A DNA stretch of 64,000 nucleotides from contig NC_083399.1 of assembly GCF_030864355.1 (NCBI RefSeq), forward strand, positions 496,001 through 560,000, given 5' to 3'. A model generated the notes under the pieces. It searched no databases, had not been told where the DNA came from, and saw nothing but the letters and a program-made list of their open reading frames with translations. Source of the DNA: Cutaneotrichosporon cavernicola. Its lineage: Eukaryota; Basidiomycota; Tremellomycetes; Trichosporonales; Trichosporonaceae. Below, piece by piece: positions 9,280-20,851 of the stretch; the first letter of the stretch is position 1; each line of letters begins with the position of its first letter. The position numbers and the translations under genes were made by a program.

Positions 9280-11423
9280 ATGTCAACACCAAAAATCTCT
9301 TTCAAAGTCCCTCAAGGTGATACTACAGCCGATGCTCTCTCTGGAGATGTCACCGCACACGACCTTGCAACCGCCCCCGGCAAGGAGCGGGAGCGCGAAC
9401 CCTTCTTTGGCGGTGACACGGCCAACATCAGCAACTCGGACGCGATGGACGTTGACACCAACGGCGGAGGTGAGTTGACTTGCATTGCATAGTACTAACT
9501 CTTTCAGAGTCGTCTGGCGTCAACCAGTCCGCGGTGGTACTTGCAGGTGCGTCGCCCAGCGTCGACCCTCCAGCAGACGGCGCGACGCCAGTCGGCGCAG
9601 GCGACGCGCGGATGAACTCGAACGACCTGCACGCACTTGCGACGACGTATCTCGCGAGCCAGACGCACCCGCTCGTCGTGCCTTCGTACTCGTCGTGGTT
9701 CTCGCTGTCAACCATCCACCCCATCGAACGCAGGTCGCTTCCCGAGTTCTTTAGTAAGCGCAATCGCTCAAAGACGCCCGCCATCTACAAGGATTATCGC
9801 GATTTCATGATCAACACGTACCGCCTCAACTCTGGCGAGTACCTAACTGTGACTGCGTGCCGCCGCAACCTCGCCGGTGATGTCGGAGCAATCATGCGCG
9901 TCCACGGCTTCCTCGAGCAGTGGGGTCTCATCAACTACCAGGTCGACCCAGACACGCGCCCCGCGCCCCTTGGTCCGCCATTTACCGGTCACTTCCGCGT
10001 CACGGTCGACACACCCAAGGGTCTTAGCAACCTGCACCCCGGGAGCAAGCCTGGGACTGGCGCGCTTGGCCCTGTCAACGGCGTCAAGCCCCACCCCACT
10101 AACCTTGACCTCCGCAAGGTCATTTACCAGAGCACGGCCAAGACGACCAAGGCGACGACCGAGGAGAAGGCTGCCAAGGCCGCTGTTGAGCAGAGCAACG
10201 GTGTGGCCCAGCCCCAGCCCAAGAGCTACGCCTGCGAGACATGCGGCACAGACTGCACGCGCACGCGCTACCACAGCCTCAAGGACGGCGAATACACTGT
10301 GTGCCCGAGCTGTTACGTGAGTGGGCGCTTCCCGAGCACCATGTTCTCGGGCGACTTTGTGCGTCTCGACGACGAGGTGTTCAAGCACGGTGCGAGCGGC
10401 GCCGGTCCCGAGTGGACCGACCAGGAGACGCTCCTCCTCCTCGAGGGTGTTGAGATGTACGACGACGACTGGAAGGCCGTCGCCGACCACGTCGTGACCC
10501 GGAGCAAAGAGCAGTGCATTGCCAAGTTCCTCCAGCTCCCCATTGAAGACAACTACCTGTCCGCCGACCCTGCAGCGCAGCTGGGCCCGCTCCGCTACCA
10601 AGCAGGCATGAACGGTATGCCGTTCGAGGGCGCCGAAAACCCTGTCATGAGTGTGGTAACCTTCCTGGCCAGCGCGGTTGGACCTGCAGTCGCCGCCGCC
10701 GCCGCGCAGAGCGCGCTTGGCGAGCTCGCACAGAGCCTCAAGCGTAAGCGCAAGGACGAGGACAAGGACAAGGAGGGCGAGAAGCGCGCAAAGTCGGAGG
10801 ACGTCAAGCCTGAAGCTGGCGAGGGCACCCCTGCCGCTGCTGAGGAAGGGTCCAAGTCCAAGTCGCCCGAGAAGGATGCTACGGCCGAGGCAGCTGAGGC
10901 TGAGGCAGCGGACAAGGACGGCGATGCGCTGTCCAAGAGCTCACTGGAACGCGCTGCGAGTGTGGCCCTCGGTGCTGCGGCGGCCAAGGCCTCGACCCTC
11001 GCGAGCCACGAGGAGGGACGCCTGAACGCTCTCGTGTCCCGCCTCGTGGCGGCGCAGGCGCGCAAGGTCGAGCTCAAACTCGCCCTGTTCGAGAAGCTCG
11101 AGGACGTGCTCGAGGACGAGAAACGCAAGCTCGAGCTCGACCGTCAGCGCCTCTTCCGCGACCGTCTTTCCGTGCAGAAGCAGCTTGCCGAGGTGGAGCG
11201 GTTGCTCGCACGCGCTCGCTCCGAGCCCAAGGCCGTCACTCCCGGCGAGGTCGAGGCCGTCCGCACCGCCCTCGCACCCAATACGGCCGAGCAGGCGACG
11301 CGTCTTGCGCCGGAGGCTGAAGCGGCTGCTGTGGCTGAGCTCAAGGCCGATTCAGCGGCGCCAGCGCCCACTGGAGACGGTGCTCAACCACCGCCCCCGC
11401 AGCCGTCTGTTGCCCAGCTTTAG
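9280..11423 (+). CDS. RSC8: SWI/SNF-RSC complex core subunit Rsc8/Ssr2 (SMARCC type)
   Basis: Two exons, 9280-9469 and 9508-11423, encode 701 aa; the intron is 38 nt. Domain order is that of the Rsc8/Swi3/BAF155 scaffold: a SWIRM domain at about 118-215 (PSYSSWF ... PEFFSKRNRSKTP ... NTYRLNSGEYLTVTACRR), a ZZ finger at about 303-345 (CETCG, CPSC), a SANT domain at about 364-410 (EWTDQETLLLLEGVEMY, DDWKAVADHV) and a C-terminal coiled coil at about 500-610 rich in Arg/Leu/Glu. The SANT-coil gap holds a Lys/Glu/Ala-rich linker. The subunit works as a dimer holding the nucleosome-remodelling ATPase complex together in the nucleus. ATG 9280 follows an ACATC context and begins MSTPKISFKVPQG. Its 3' end faces the ataxin-10 gene with only 139 bp between stop codons. 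Confidence 0.93.
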
Positions 11424-11562
11424 AGTGTTCATAGTATACATGTATGATTAGGATTCCCCAGAGAGGAGTATTAACCTCTGCTTGTACTCATTCCCGCAGA
11501 GGAGCCTCGTTGCCCATTGGCAGCCTCAGCACTGCCCGTGGGCATCCTTGTCCTCATATCCT

Positions 11563-13291
11563 CTATTCTCCCCGACCCGCCATCTTTGCGGCCGCATCAC
11601 TCTTCTTCAGCTTGTCGGGCAGTGGGCCGAGCACGCCGTCCTCGCCAACCAAGCCGAGCGGCTCCATCTTGGCAATGATAGCCTGATTCGCTGGGTTCCC
11701 CGTCATGAGGTTGCGAACAGCGAAGAGGGCGTGTTCGCGGAGGTAGGCGTTACGCTCGTCCGTCTCGCAAAGTCCCAGAACGAGTTGAACTCCTCCGGCC
11801 GCGCGCACGTCGTCGCCTACAGCAGTGTCGTTGTATGCCAGCACAGCGAGCAGACGTACAAGGTCGCGCTTGACGTTGGCAAAGGCGTGCTCAATCTCAC
11901 GCTGGCTCATTTGGCCCACAGCGGCAGTGGCATTTTCCTCCGCCGTTGTGGGCGTTGGCTTGATGCGCGGGAGGAACGCGTGCGTTGCTGCGAGGACGTC
12001 GACGAGTTGGGGGATGATGCTGGGACCAGAGCGGCCTTTCATGCTCGCAACCATGGCCTCTTCCCCGCCCTCTGCCTCCTTCTTGTCGGTCCGTGTCTGT
12101 ACGGCGAGGACAACCGTGCTGAGGATCTCGGTGCACAGTACGAGCGCAGCCAGGACGGAGGGTAGGCGAGCATCATCCTTGCCTGACCGCATGCTTGCCG
12201 CTGCGTAAGCTGCGGTGTCGCGCCACGCCTGGATGACAAACAAGCTGGGGGAGGGGGATGGGTTGACATGTGGACGGGTGAGGTAGGCGTCGAGGAGCTT
12301 GAGCAGTGTTACTTGCGATGGCGTCACAGTCTCTTCCGTGACTGCGAGAGCCGAGTAGAGGTCGGCCTGATGACCGGACGTGAAGAAGGTGGCGAAGAGC
12401 ATCACGGCGAGGTCGAAGAGCGCTTCAGAGTCACCATGCCAACTGTCGAGTCGGTTCAAGATGCGCGCGAGCCATTGCAGCGCCGGAGGTTTGACAAGAC
12501 GGGGTCTGGGGTTAGTAAGAAGAGCTTGAAAGGTAGGAACACTCACTGCCTTGCTGGCGTCGCGAGGTTGATCAGCAGTCGGAGCACGCCCGTGTTGGCG
12601 CGCACGTCCCCGCTGTCCAGCAGGCGGATGAGGACGTCGTCTTCCCGCCGCCCACTCAGCCAAGTGTCCAGTACGCTGTCGGCCAGCGCCTCACTTTCCG
12701 CTCCTCCACGAGACGATACGAGATTGCAGAGCAGCTGGGAGAGGACACCTTGGAGCTCGGCAACTGCGATTAGCTCTGATGAATCCAATCCAAAAGAGCT
12801 GCACCACTCACACTCGGGGTCCTCGATACGCCCAAACGTCGTCACGTTGAAGATGAGCCTGCGGATATCCGGCTCACTCGGCCTGACATGTCAGCTTTCA
12901 CAAGGCTGGGTAAGCTCACAAGGCGTCCACCTGTGCGCTCACGCTCCCTGCCAGCATGTTGCGCTCCAACTTGGCCAGCGCCGTTGCCAGTTCCACCGGC
13001 CCATTGTCGACAGATGGGTTGAGCGCGTCGGCAAGGAGAGGCCACAACCCCGCGCACAGCTTCCACACTGGGAGGGCTGCTTCAATTTCCTCTCTAGAAT
13101 CAGTATGGCGTAAAGTAAATTTGCCGTCCGTGCCCGTGTTGCAAGTTTACATACCGCTCGTGCAGGTGGGTTGCGACGTAGCGTGCCGCGTCGTTGATTC
13201 GCGCAAAGGCGGGGGAACGCACGCTCCGCTCAGCCCCCAGGTCGTTTGTTGCAGTCTCGAGCGCCGCCCTCAATGCGTCAGTGTCGACCAT
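11563..13291 (-). CDS. Ataxin-10 domain armadillo-like protein
   Basis: Exons 13291-13155, 13093-12920, 12882-12812, 12763-12547 and 12505-11563 encode 513 aa. The C-terminus carries the ataxin-10 domain signature: AGGVQLVLGLCETDERNAYL, then REHALFAVRNLMTGNPANQ. The rest is helical and Leu/Ala-rich as in ARM repeats. Human ataxin-10 and its fungal relatives are cytoplasmic scaffold proteins implicated in cytokinesis and signalling; the exact role here is unknown. Introns are 37-61 nt. Exon phases 2,2,1,2 fit and the total is 514 codons including the stop. It shares a 289-bp divergent promoter with ASP1/VIP1. The start is the first ATG of the first exon (MVDTDALRAALE). Confidence 0.88.
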
Positions 13292-13580
13292 GATGGAATG
13301 GGGATGAGAATGAGAATGTTGTAACATCAACATCTTCTTCGTCATGACATGGACAAAACCACACAATGCAAGAAATGGGTTGGGGCCCCGACGACAATCA
13401 CACCATGACTGTACCCCTGCCAAAGCCATTTCACCAAGTCAAAGGGAAAGGGTTACTACTACTATTACTACCTCTGAACGGTGTCAACAACTCCTTCCTC
13501 CTCCTCCTCCTCTTCTTCCTCTTCCTCCCCCTTCTCCATCCTCTGCTGCTCTCTTTGCACTCTACCCACGAGTAGCATTC

Positions 13581-16500
13581 ATGTCTGCTCCCCGCTCTCC
13601 CGCTGCGCCGGGGCGCACGCCCACCGCATCCCGGCCCAATTCTCCGTCCAAGCCCGGCCTCGGTATCCTGCGCACCTTGACCCACACTCCGCCTGTCATC
13701 CGCGAGCCGCCAGTTGTGCTTGGAGTGTGTGCCATGGACGTCAAGGCCCGCTCCAAGGCAATGCGTGAGATCCTCACCCGCCTCAACCAGATCCAAGGTG
13801 GCGGCGTCGAGGTCAAGATCTTTGGCGACGTCGTAATTCTTGATGAAGGTGAGACCGTCCGTGTCCGTGCGCAGTATGATATGATGGCCGGCACCAACGT
13901 CAAAGCTGCCGAAGCTACCGACGGCGACGCCGCCATCATTTTCCCTTTCCCTATCCCTCCCCCGTTTTATAAATGACTCACCACAGACATTGAGCGTTGG
14001 CCCCAATGCGACGTTTTGATTTCGTTTTTTTCTACCGACTTTCCACTGCCAAAGGCTCTGGCTTATACCCAGATCGCTACGCGCACCCCACCAATCAGTA
14101 TTAACTCGCTTGCAATGCAAAGCCTCCTTTGGGACCGACGTATCGTGTTGGCTATCCTCGATCATATCGGCGTGCCAACCCCCAACCGCGCCGAGATCAA
14201 CCGCGACGGCGGGCCTCGCGTGCCCCGCTTCCTCCGCCAAAGGGCACGGCGAGACCTTGGCCTCATCCTGCCCGGCCAGAAGGCCAAGGACGAGGACTCG
14301 TGGGACCCTCTCGTCGTACCCGACCGCTGGAAGGCAAAGCGCACCAAGGAAGACGTGCCGCGCGCTCGTGAGGTCCTCCTCCGCGCCGACGGTGACGCCA
14401 TCATCGTCGACGGCCATGTCATTGAGAAGCCCTTTGTCGAGAAGCCGGTCAACGGCGAGGACCACAATGTCTACATCTACTACAGGGGCGGTGGTGGGCG
14501 CAGATTATTCCGCAAGGTGAGCAAGAGACAGAGCAAGAACGACGTCATAAAGTTTCTGACGTCAGGTCGGCAACAAGTCGAGCGAGTACGACCCCGAACT
14601 GTACCACCCTCGCACGGTAGGCTCGTACATTTACGAGGAGTTTATCAACGTCGACAACGCCGAGGACGTCAAGGTGTACACTGTGGGCCCGCACTTTGCC
14701 CACGCCGAGACGCGCAAGTCGCCGGTTGTAGATGGATTGGTCCAGCGCAACGCCGACGGCAAGGAGACACGCTTCATCACCAAGCTCTCAGAGTCAGAGG
14801 ATCAGTTCGCCCGCGACATTGTCGAGGCGTTCGGGCAGCGTGTGTGCGGCTTTGACCTTCTCCGCTGTGGCTCGCGCAGCATGGTCATTGACGTCAACGG
14901 CTGGTCGTTTGTCAAGGGTAACCAGGCGTACTATGACAAGGCTGCCGAGATTCTCTCAGACGTCTGCGACAAGGCTCGCGAGCGCAAGCTCGCAGAGATC
15001 GCGGCCGCCAAGCCAGACAACGCGCTCATGCCACCGCCAGCGGAGGCGTCGACCAGCACCCTACGGGCGACTGTCACTGTCCTCCGCCACGCGGACCGTA
15101 CACCCAAGATGAAAATCAAGGTGAGTTGATGAATCGGTTTCCGCTCACGACAGTTCACTTTCCCCGCGCATGAGCCGTGGGCCCAGCCGTTCCTCGCACT
15201 GTTGCGTGGCCACCGTGAGGAGATCATCCTCCGTGACCCGCGCCAGCTCAACTACATCCTGCTCGCGGCTGATGAGGCGGCAAAGGTCCCCGGCATTGCA
15301 CCCGAGATCATCACCAAGCTCGAGGCGCTCAAGGAGGCCCTTAACAAGAAGATGTCCATGCCCGGCACCAAGGCGCAGCTCAAGCCGTCGTTTGCCAAGA
15401 AGAAGGGCGCCGACGGCAAGGAGAAGAAGGAGAAGAAGGAGAAGAAGGACAAGGACGGTGGCTCTGACGACGAGGGTCTCGACGAGACTGAACGCAACAA
15501 GCGAGTCGACGACTGGCTCAAGCGTGGCAGCATGGGTAATGTTCCCGCTGGTCAGTCTGCGCTGTCCACTCTCCCCCCTGCGACGCCACCCGCCGTCGCG
15601 CCTGGTGAACCAGTCCCTGCCACGCCTCAGATGTTGGCAGTGCTCAGCGGTAACACGCAACACTACGGCATCCCCGAGGGCCTGGAGAAGATGCAGCTCG
15701 TCGTCAAGTGGGGTGGAGAGAGTACCCATGCCGCGCGGTACCAGGCACGCGACCTCGGTGACCAGTTCAAGAAGGTGGGTTTTGTGACGCTGTGACACGC
15801 CACTGACGTTCCAGGACATTATGATCATGAGTGCGGCACCACGCTCTCCTGCCACTGACAACCAGACAAGGACGTACTCAACAATGTCAAGATCTACACG
15901 TCGTCCGAGCGCCGTGTCATCGTGCGTTGTCCTCTGAAAGAGGTGGCTAACAAGTAGAACACGGCCCAGGTCTTTGCGCACGCCCTTCTTGGCGTCGAGG
16001 GAGGCTCGGTGACAACGAACGTGACCTCGCGCACGGGCGCTGTGGTTCCTGAACCCACGGGCCCTGTTATTTCACACCTTGTACAGCGCCGCGACCTGCT
16101 CGACGACAACAATGCGGGCAAGGAGATGATGAACGCCGCAAAAAAGAAGCTCAAGATGCTCTTACGCTCTGGGGAGACGGAGAAGCGTTCCGACCTTGCG
16201 TGGCCCAAGGGCATGAAGGAGCCCGTCGAGGTCGTCAAGGAGGTCATTGCGCAGCTGACCGAACTCCGCGCGATCATGCGGGCCAATTATGAGAACGGTA
16301 ACGTCGAGAAGATCCCTCAGCAGCGCTGGTGTTCGGGCGACTCGCCGTGGTTGTTCCGCGAGCGTTGGGAGAAGATCTTTGACGACTGGGTCGGTGTCAA
16401 GCAGGAGAAGTTTGACCCGTCCCGCGTGTCCGAGCTGTACGACTCTGTGAGCTTTGACAAGTTTGGCAAAGCTGACGACAGATCAAGTACGACTCGCTGC

Positions 16501-17353
16501 ACAACCGCAACTTTTTGTTTGCGGTGTTCGACCCCAAGGGCAAGGGCCTGTCGTCGCGCGCTGGTGCCGAGCATCAAGATCGGAGACTGCATGAGCTCTA
16601 TGCGCATGCCAAAGTGCTCTTCGACCTGGTGTCGCCGCAAGAGTACGGCTTTGACGCCGAAGAGAAGGAGGAGATTGGTGTACTGACATCTCTTCCGCTG
16701 CTACGCAAGGTGTGGGGTGACCTCGAGGAAGCCAAGACGACGGGCAAGAGCTTGGCTTGCTTTTACTTTACCAAGGAGAGCCACATTACAACCTTTGTGC
16801 ACCTCCTGCTTGCAAGCGGGCTGCCGTTTACAAATGTGCGCATTCCCGAGCTCGACTACTGCTCGCACGTCACGATTGAGTTATGGGAGAAGAGCACGCC
16901 ACGGAATGGGCAGTCGGTCAAGGACTTTTCGATCCGGTTGTCAATCAGCGAGGGCGCTCATTCGCCTGCGGTGCTGGACAGCAATGTCGATGCTGTGAGT
17001 CGCCATGCCTCTACAGGCAATCTAGCCTCATACTAACGCCAGCGCCACTCTCTCACGGTACAGCCTCGCAAGAAGCTGACGATGCACGTCGATTGGGCTC
17101 TGGCCGAGAAGTGTCTTTCAAAGCACTTTGACAAGGGCCTCACGTTTTCAACAACGCCACTTGAGGTGAGTTGATCTAGGTTTTGCCATGCGATTGCTAA
17201 CATTAGGGTGACGAGGTATACCTTCAGAAGACGGTGCATGATGAGGCGGTACTTCCTTTGTCGTTGTCACGGGGTGAGGACACTCCAAGGGGAGGTCACA
17301 TGTCGTCTTCGAGCTCGTTCCGGAGCACGGCGAGTGATGCGGGATGGGGATAG
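13581..17353 (+). CDS. ASP1: Inositol hexakisphosphate / diphosphoinositol-pentakisphosphate kinase (Asp1/Vip1, PPIP5K)
   Basis: Ten exons (13581-13848, 13987-14516, 14566-15120, 15154-15774, 15815-15830, 15866-15921, 15958-16446, 16482-16994, 17043-17165, 17207-17353) encode 1105 aa. The protein makes 1-InsP7/InsP8 with an N-terminal ATP-grasp kinase and removes it with a C-terminal histidine-acid-phosphatase domain. The kinase has [38 protein letters not shown] and GFDLLR. The phosphatase begins with [13 protein letters not shown] (about 439) and includes [27 protein letters not shown] and the late SHVTIELWE histidine motif. Exon 5 is only 16 nt. A charged insert of KEKKEKK repeats at about 533-555 interrupts the phosphatase domain, a common low-complexity site in this family. 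Intron 1 is 138 nt; the rest are 33-49 nt. Domain order and length match fungal Asp1. Confidence 0.95.
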
Positions 17354-18005
17354 ATTTATTTGCTTGAGTGTCCTGTCTTTATAGAGGAAAGGAATGGAAT
17401 GGAATTGTAAAAGAATGTTGGATTGTTGAATCTGACCTGAATGACGCACGTGGATTCCTTGAAATGACGTCTATGGCCCTATCTTTACCTGCTTTACCTG
17501 GGTGGCAAGTTTTTCCGACTGGCGCGTTTAATCCATCTCTACAGCTCTACAGGATTAAACGATCAGGTATCGGTGTTTGCATCTTCTGGCGACTGGCGAC
17601 GTATTCCATTTTTGTTATACTTTCATTCTGTCAAAAGACGTGCTTGTAGAGAAACAAAATCATTGACATGTTGGTTGTCATGTAATGTGATGGAGGATGG
17701 AGGATTGTGGATTTTGTGGACCAAGAGGACGTCACTTGTTAGTCAAAGGCGAGTTAAGCAAGGTGATTTCAGGTCGTCACACCCAAATTAACCCACCACA
17801 CGGCACTGATCAATCCACTCCACTCCACCTTCCTCCCCTTCCTCCCCTTGCCCTCCCATACACTTCTACATCACACTTTACCCCACTCTCGTCATTTCTA
17901 CAATCACTTGTCTTCTACTCTTCATTCCCAACCCCAACCTCACTCATACTCCTCTCCCTCTTCCCTCCTCTTCCCTTCTCTTCCCTCTGCCATCCCCACC
18001 ACACC
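17354..18005. other. Intergenic region upstream of the OSBP gene
   Basis: No gene seen. The last 190 bp before the OSBP ATG are strongly C/T-rich on the coding strand, a typical leader in this genome. Confidence 0.5.
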
Positions 18006-20507
18006 ATGGGCCTCCTCTCCCAGGGCATCGACGCCCTCAACCTGGGCAGCAGTAAGCCCAAGAGCCGCCGCACCAGCCTCCAAGGTCCTCCTCCTCCAGA
18101 TGACTCAGCCCAAGACGGAAGCGACGCCGACACCTCGACTCTTGACAAGGACGAGGGCAACATTCTCATGGCCCTCATCTCTCAACGTGGGTACTAGTTG
18201 GCGAGCCGGGCAACGCCGACGCGTCGTGACCCTCCTTGATGGTGGGACCGACATGACATGACACGACATGATATGATATGACGATATGATGCCGATCGCG
18301 AAACCCTCCTCCACCACCCTCGGCGTCGTGCCATCCGTTCGGCTCGGAGCGAGCAGAGATGTCACGGACGTGATTCTCCAGGCGCGACCTGCGTCGTGTA
18401 TCGCTTTGGCTCGTGGAGGCCCACTCCCACTCACGGAGCGTAGTGGGCCAGGCCTCGTTCGCCCTAGCACTCGCACTTGCCCTTGCCATTACCACTGGAC
18501 ATGCTAATCCCAGTGCGCCCAGGAATGGACCTGACCAAGATTGCGCTGCCCACATTCGTCCTCGAGCCTCGGTCATTGCTCGAGCGCATCACCGATTTCT
18601 TCTCACACCCGGACCTCATCTTTGGGTGCGTATTTTGGGAAGACACGGTGCTGCAAAGTAGCGGTGATCAACGGCTGGGCTCCGTGTTCCACGGAGTGCG
18701 CGACGATGTAGCGCGATGTTGGCATTACTCAGCCACCTTGACGTGGGCACCACTTCTGGTGACTCGACACCGACGTCTGCCGATTCAACTCCGGTGGACT
18801 TGCCACTGACACTTAGTGCTGGACAGGAACCCGACGCACGTGTGCGCTTCTTGCGTATCATGACCTTCTACCTCTCTGGGTGGCACATTAAGCCGCGCGG
18901 GTGAGTTGTGATGCGCGCGTTCGTCCTTGGCGCCGCTGATGAGCAGCGTCAAGAAGCCTTACAACCCTATCCTTAACGAGTTCTACCGCTGTACCTACTA
19001 CTACCCCGACGGATCCCAGGGATACTATGTCGCCGAGCAGGTCTCGCACCACCCAGTGAGCTGCTGACTTGTTGCAAGCTGACTTGAGCCCATCTCCGCC
19101 TTCTTCTACGTGTCGCCGAAGAACGGCATCCTCGTCACGGGTGAGCTCAAGCCCAAGTCACGATTTCTCGGAAACTCTGCCGCGACGATCATGGAGGGAG
19201 AAGACCGTATCCGCTTCCTCAACCGCCCCGAGGACGGCGAGTACTGCATTTCCGTGAGTGGTGACAAGTGGATTGCGACGCTGCTACTAGGCACACTGAC
19301 CGCAGATGCCAAACACCTATGCTCGTGGCATCCTGTTCGGCAAAATGCTGCTCGAGCTCGGCGACCTATCGACGATCAGGAACGACATCACAGGCTACAA
19401 CTGTGATGTCGACTTCAAGACCAAGGTGGGTCTCGATCGCAGGTGTGCAGCTGACAGCAGGGATGGGTGTCGGGTGGATACAACCTCATCACAGGCAAGG
19501 TCACGGGCCCGGACGGCAAGTCTGAAGGCGAGATCAACGGCATGTGGAGCGGCACTATCGACTATAGCCCAAAGGGAGGAAAGAAGTCGACCCTGTTTGA
19601 TGCGTCCAAGTCCAACGCGGTGGCCAAGGCTGTGCTGCCCGAGTCGATGCAGGAGGAGAATGAATCAAGGCGGTAAGTGGTGTGGTGAGAAGGGTCGCCG
19701 TGCTCGGATTGGCAGCCATGACGTTGTGCATACCAGCAGCGACCGGTCCCTTGATGCTAGACCAAGCTGACACGTAGACTGTGGGCCAAGCTCACCGACG
19801 CGATCAAGACGACGGACATGATCGCGGCGCAGACAGCCAAGTCGGCAGTAGAGGACCGTCAGCGTGAGCTGCGGCAACGGCGAGCGGAGCGCGGCGAGCC
19901 AGCCCCCACGCCTCGCTTCTTTGTCCCAGTCGGTGACAAGTTTATGCCCAAGCTCGACGTTGACAAGCTGCCGCAGAACGTGGACGAATTGGAGGCACTT
20001 GTCCGCGACTTCATCTTCGGTGATCGCGTACCCGGGCCACCTCCGGCCGGCTCCGCTCCGCCCACCAGCACACCGGCCTTGTCCGTCGAGGTTCTCCCGG
20101 TGGGCCCGTCCTCCGGGGCTCCGGCTGAGGCAGTTCCTGCCCAGCGCGAGACGGTTGCACAGGCTCCGGCTCCCACACTGGCGACTGCAGCCTCGGGTGC
20201 TGCGGCGCCTGTTGCTGCGGCGCCTGTTGCTGTGGCGCCTGTTTCTGCGGCGCCTGTTGCTGTGGCGCCTGTTGCGGTGGCGCCTGTTGTGGCGGCGCCT
20301 GTTGCTGCTGCGCCTGTTGCGGCGGCGCCGGTTGCTGCGGGTGCGGGTGCTACTCTAGCTGGGGGGGCGGCGGGGCCCGTGGGGACAGCCCCTGCTCTGA
20401 GCCCTGCTCCCAGTAACGATCCGCGCAGAGCGTCGATTGCGTCGACCATCTCGGACGACGAGTACCACGACGCGCACGAAGATTTCCATCCGCCTGGGCA
20501 CCCATAG
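18006..20507 (+). CDS. KES1: Oxysterol-binding protein, Kes1/Osh4 class
   Basis: Eight exons (18006-18186, 18514-18625, 18733-18900, 18947-19055, 19089-19253, 19306-19425, 19461-19672, 19778-20507) encode 598 aa. The protein moves sterol, in exchange for PI4P in this class, between membranes. No PH or ankyrin domain is present, hence the Kes1 class. Family landmarks are [20 protein letters not shown] (lid and entrance), [20 protein letters not shown], the EQVSHHPPISAF signature (about 183-194) with its PI4P-binding histidine pair, and a C-terminal WAKLTDAI helix with [12 protein letters not shown]. The tail is extended: nine perfect-length 15-bp units encode an (APVAA)n-like tract. Intron 1 is 327 nt, unusually long here. 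The start of exon 3 is uncertain: an acceptor at 18711-18712 would add seven residues in the same phase. Confidence 0.92.
18187..18513 (+). other. Long (327 nt) first intron of the OSBP gene with stem-loop and ATGAT repeats
   Basis: Joining 18186 to 18514 restores SQLRPGMDL, so the whole segment is intron. It contains a run of short ATGAC/ATGAT repeats (about 18253-18291) and an inverted repeat GGCCCACT / AGTGGGCC with a 16-nt loop at 18418-18449. Confidence 0.7.
20206..20340 (+). repeat. Coding minisatellite, 9 x 15 bp, in OSBP C-terminus
   Basis: Nine consecutive 15-bp units starting CGCCTGTTGCTGCGG at 20206 with third-position and a few replacement changes. Each unit adds five residues of a Pro/Val/Ala tract ([10 protein letters not shown]). 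The length keeps the frame, so copy-number change would only lengthen a flexible tail. Confidence 0.9.
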
Positions 20508-20851
20508 GTCTTCTGACGCGAACCATACATGTAGAGAGGTTCGAGGTGGCACCAGTATTAGCAGCACGTCACGACTATGAGGGCACGACTTGGCAGACTT
20601 GGCAGGACTTCTAGCATAGAAATGTATAGTGATGCAAGCCACGTGCACCGATCCAGCAGGAAGGGCTGTTGCTAATGAACCCATTAGGATTAATGTCTAA
20701 GCGTCTTGTTAACGACTGTGCCGAGTGTTCCACGTGGTATATATTTTATGTTTTCAATGGCTTTTCTCCCAAGATGTCGGAGAGATCGCCCTCGCCTTGT
20801 CGTCTCTTCGCGTTTCAGAGGTGGAAAGATATCGTAACCCACACCTACACC
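20508..20851. other. Intergenic region between OSBP gene and MRP17
   Basis: No gene seen. It contains the 3' flank of the OSBP gene and the MRP17 promoter and leader. Confidence 0.5.
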
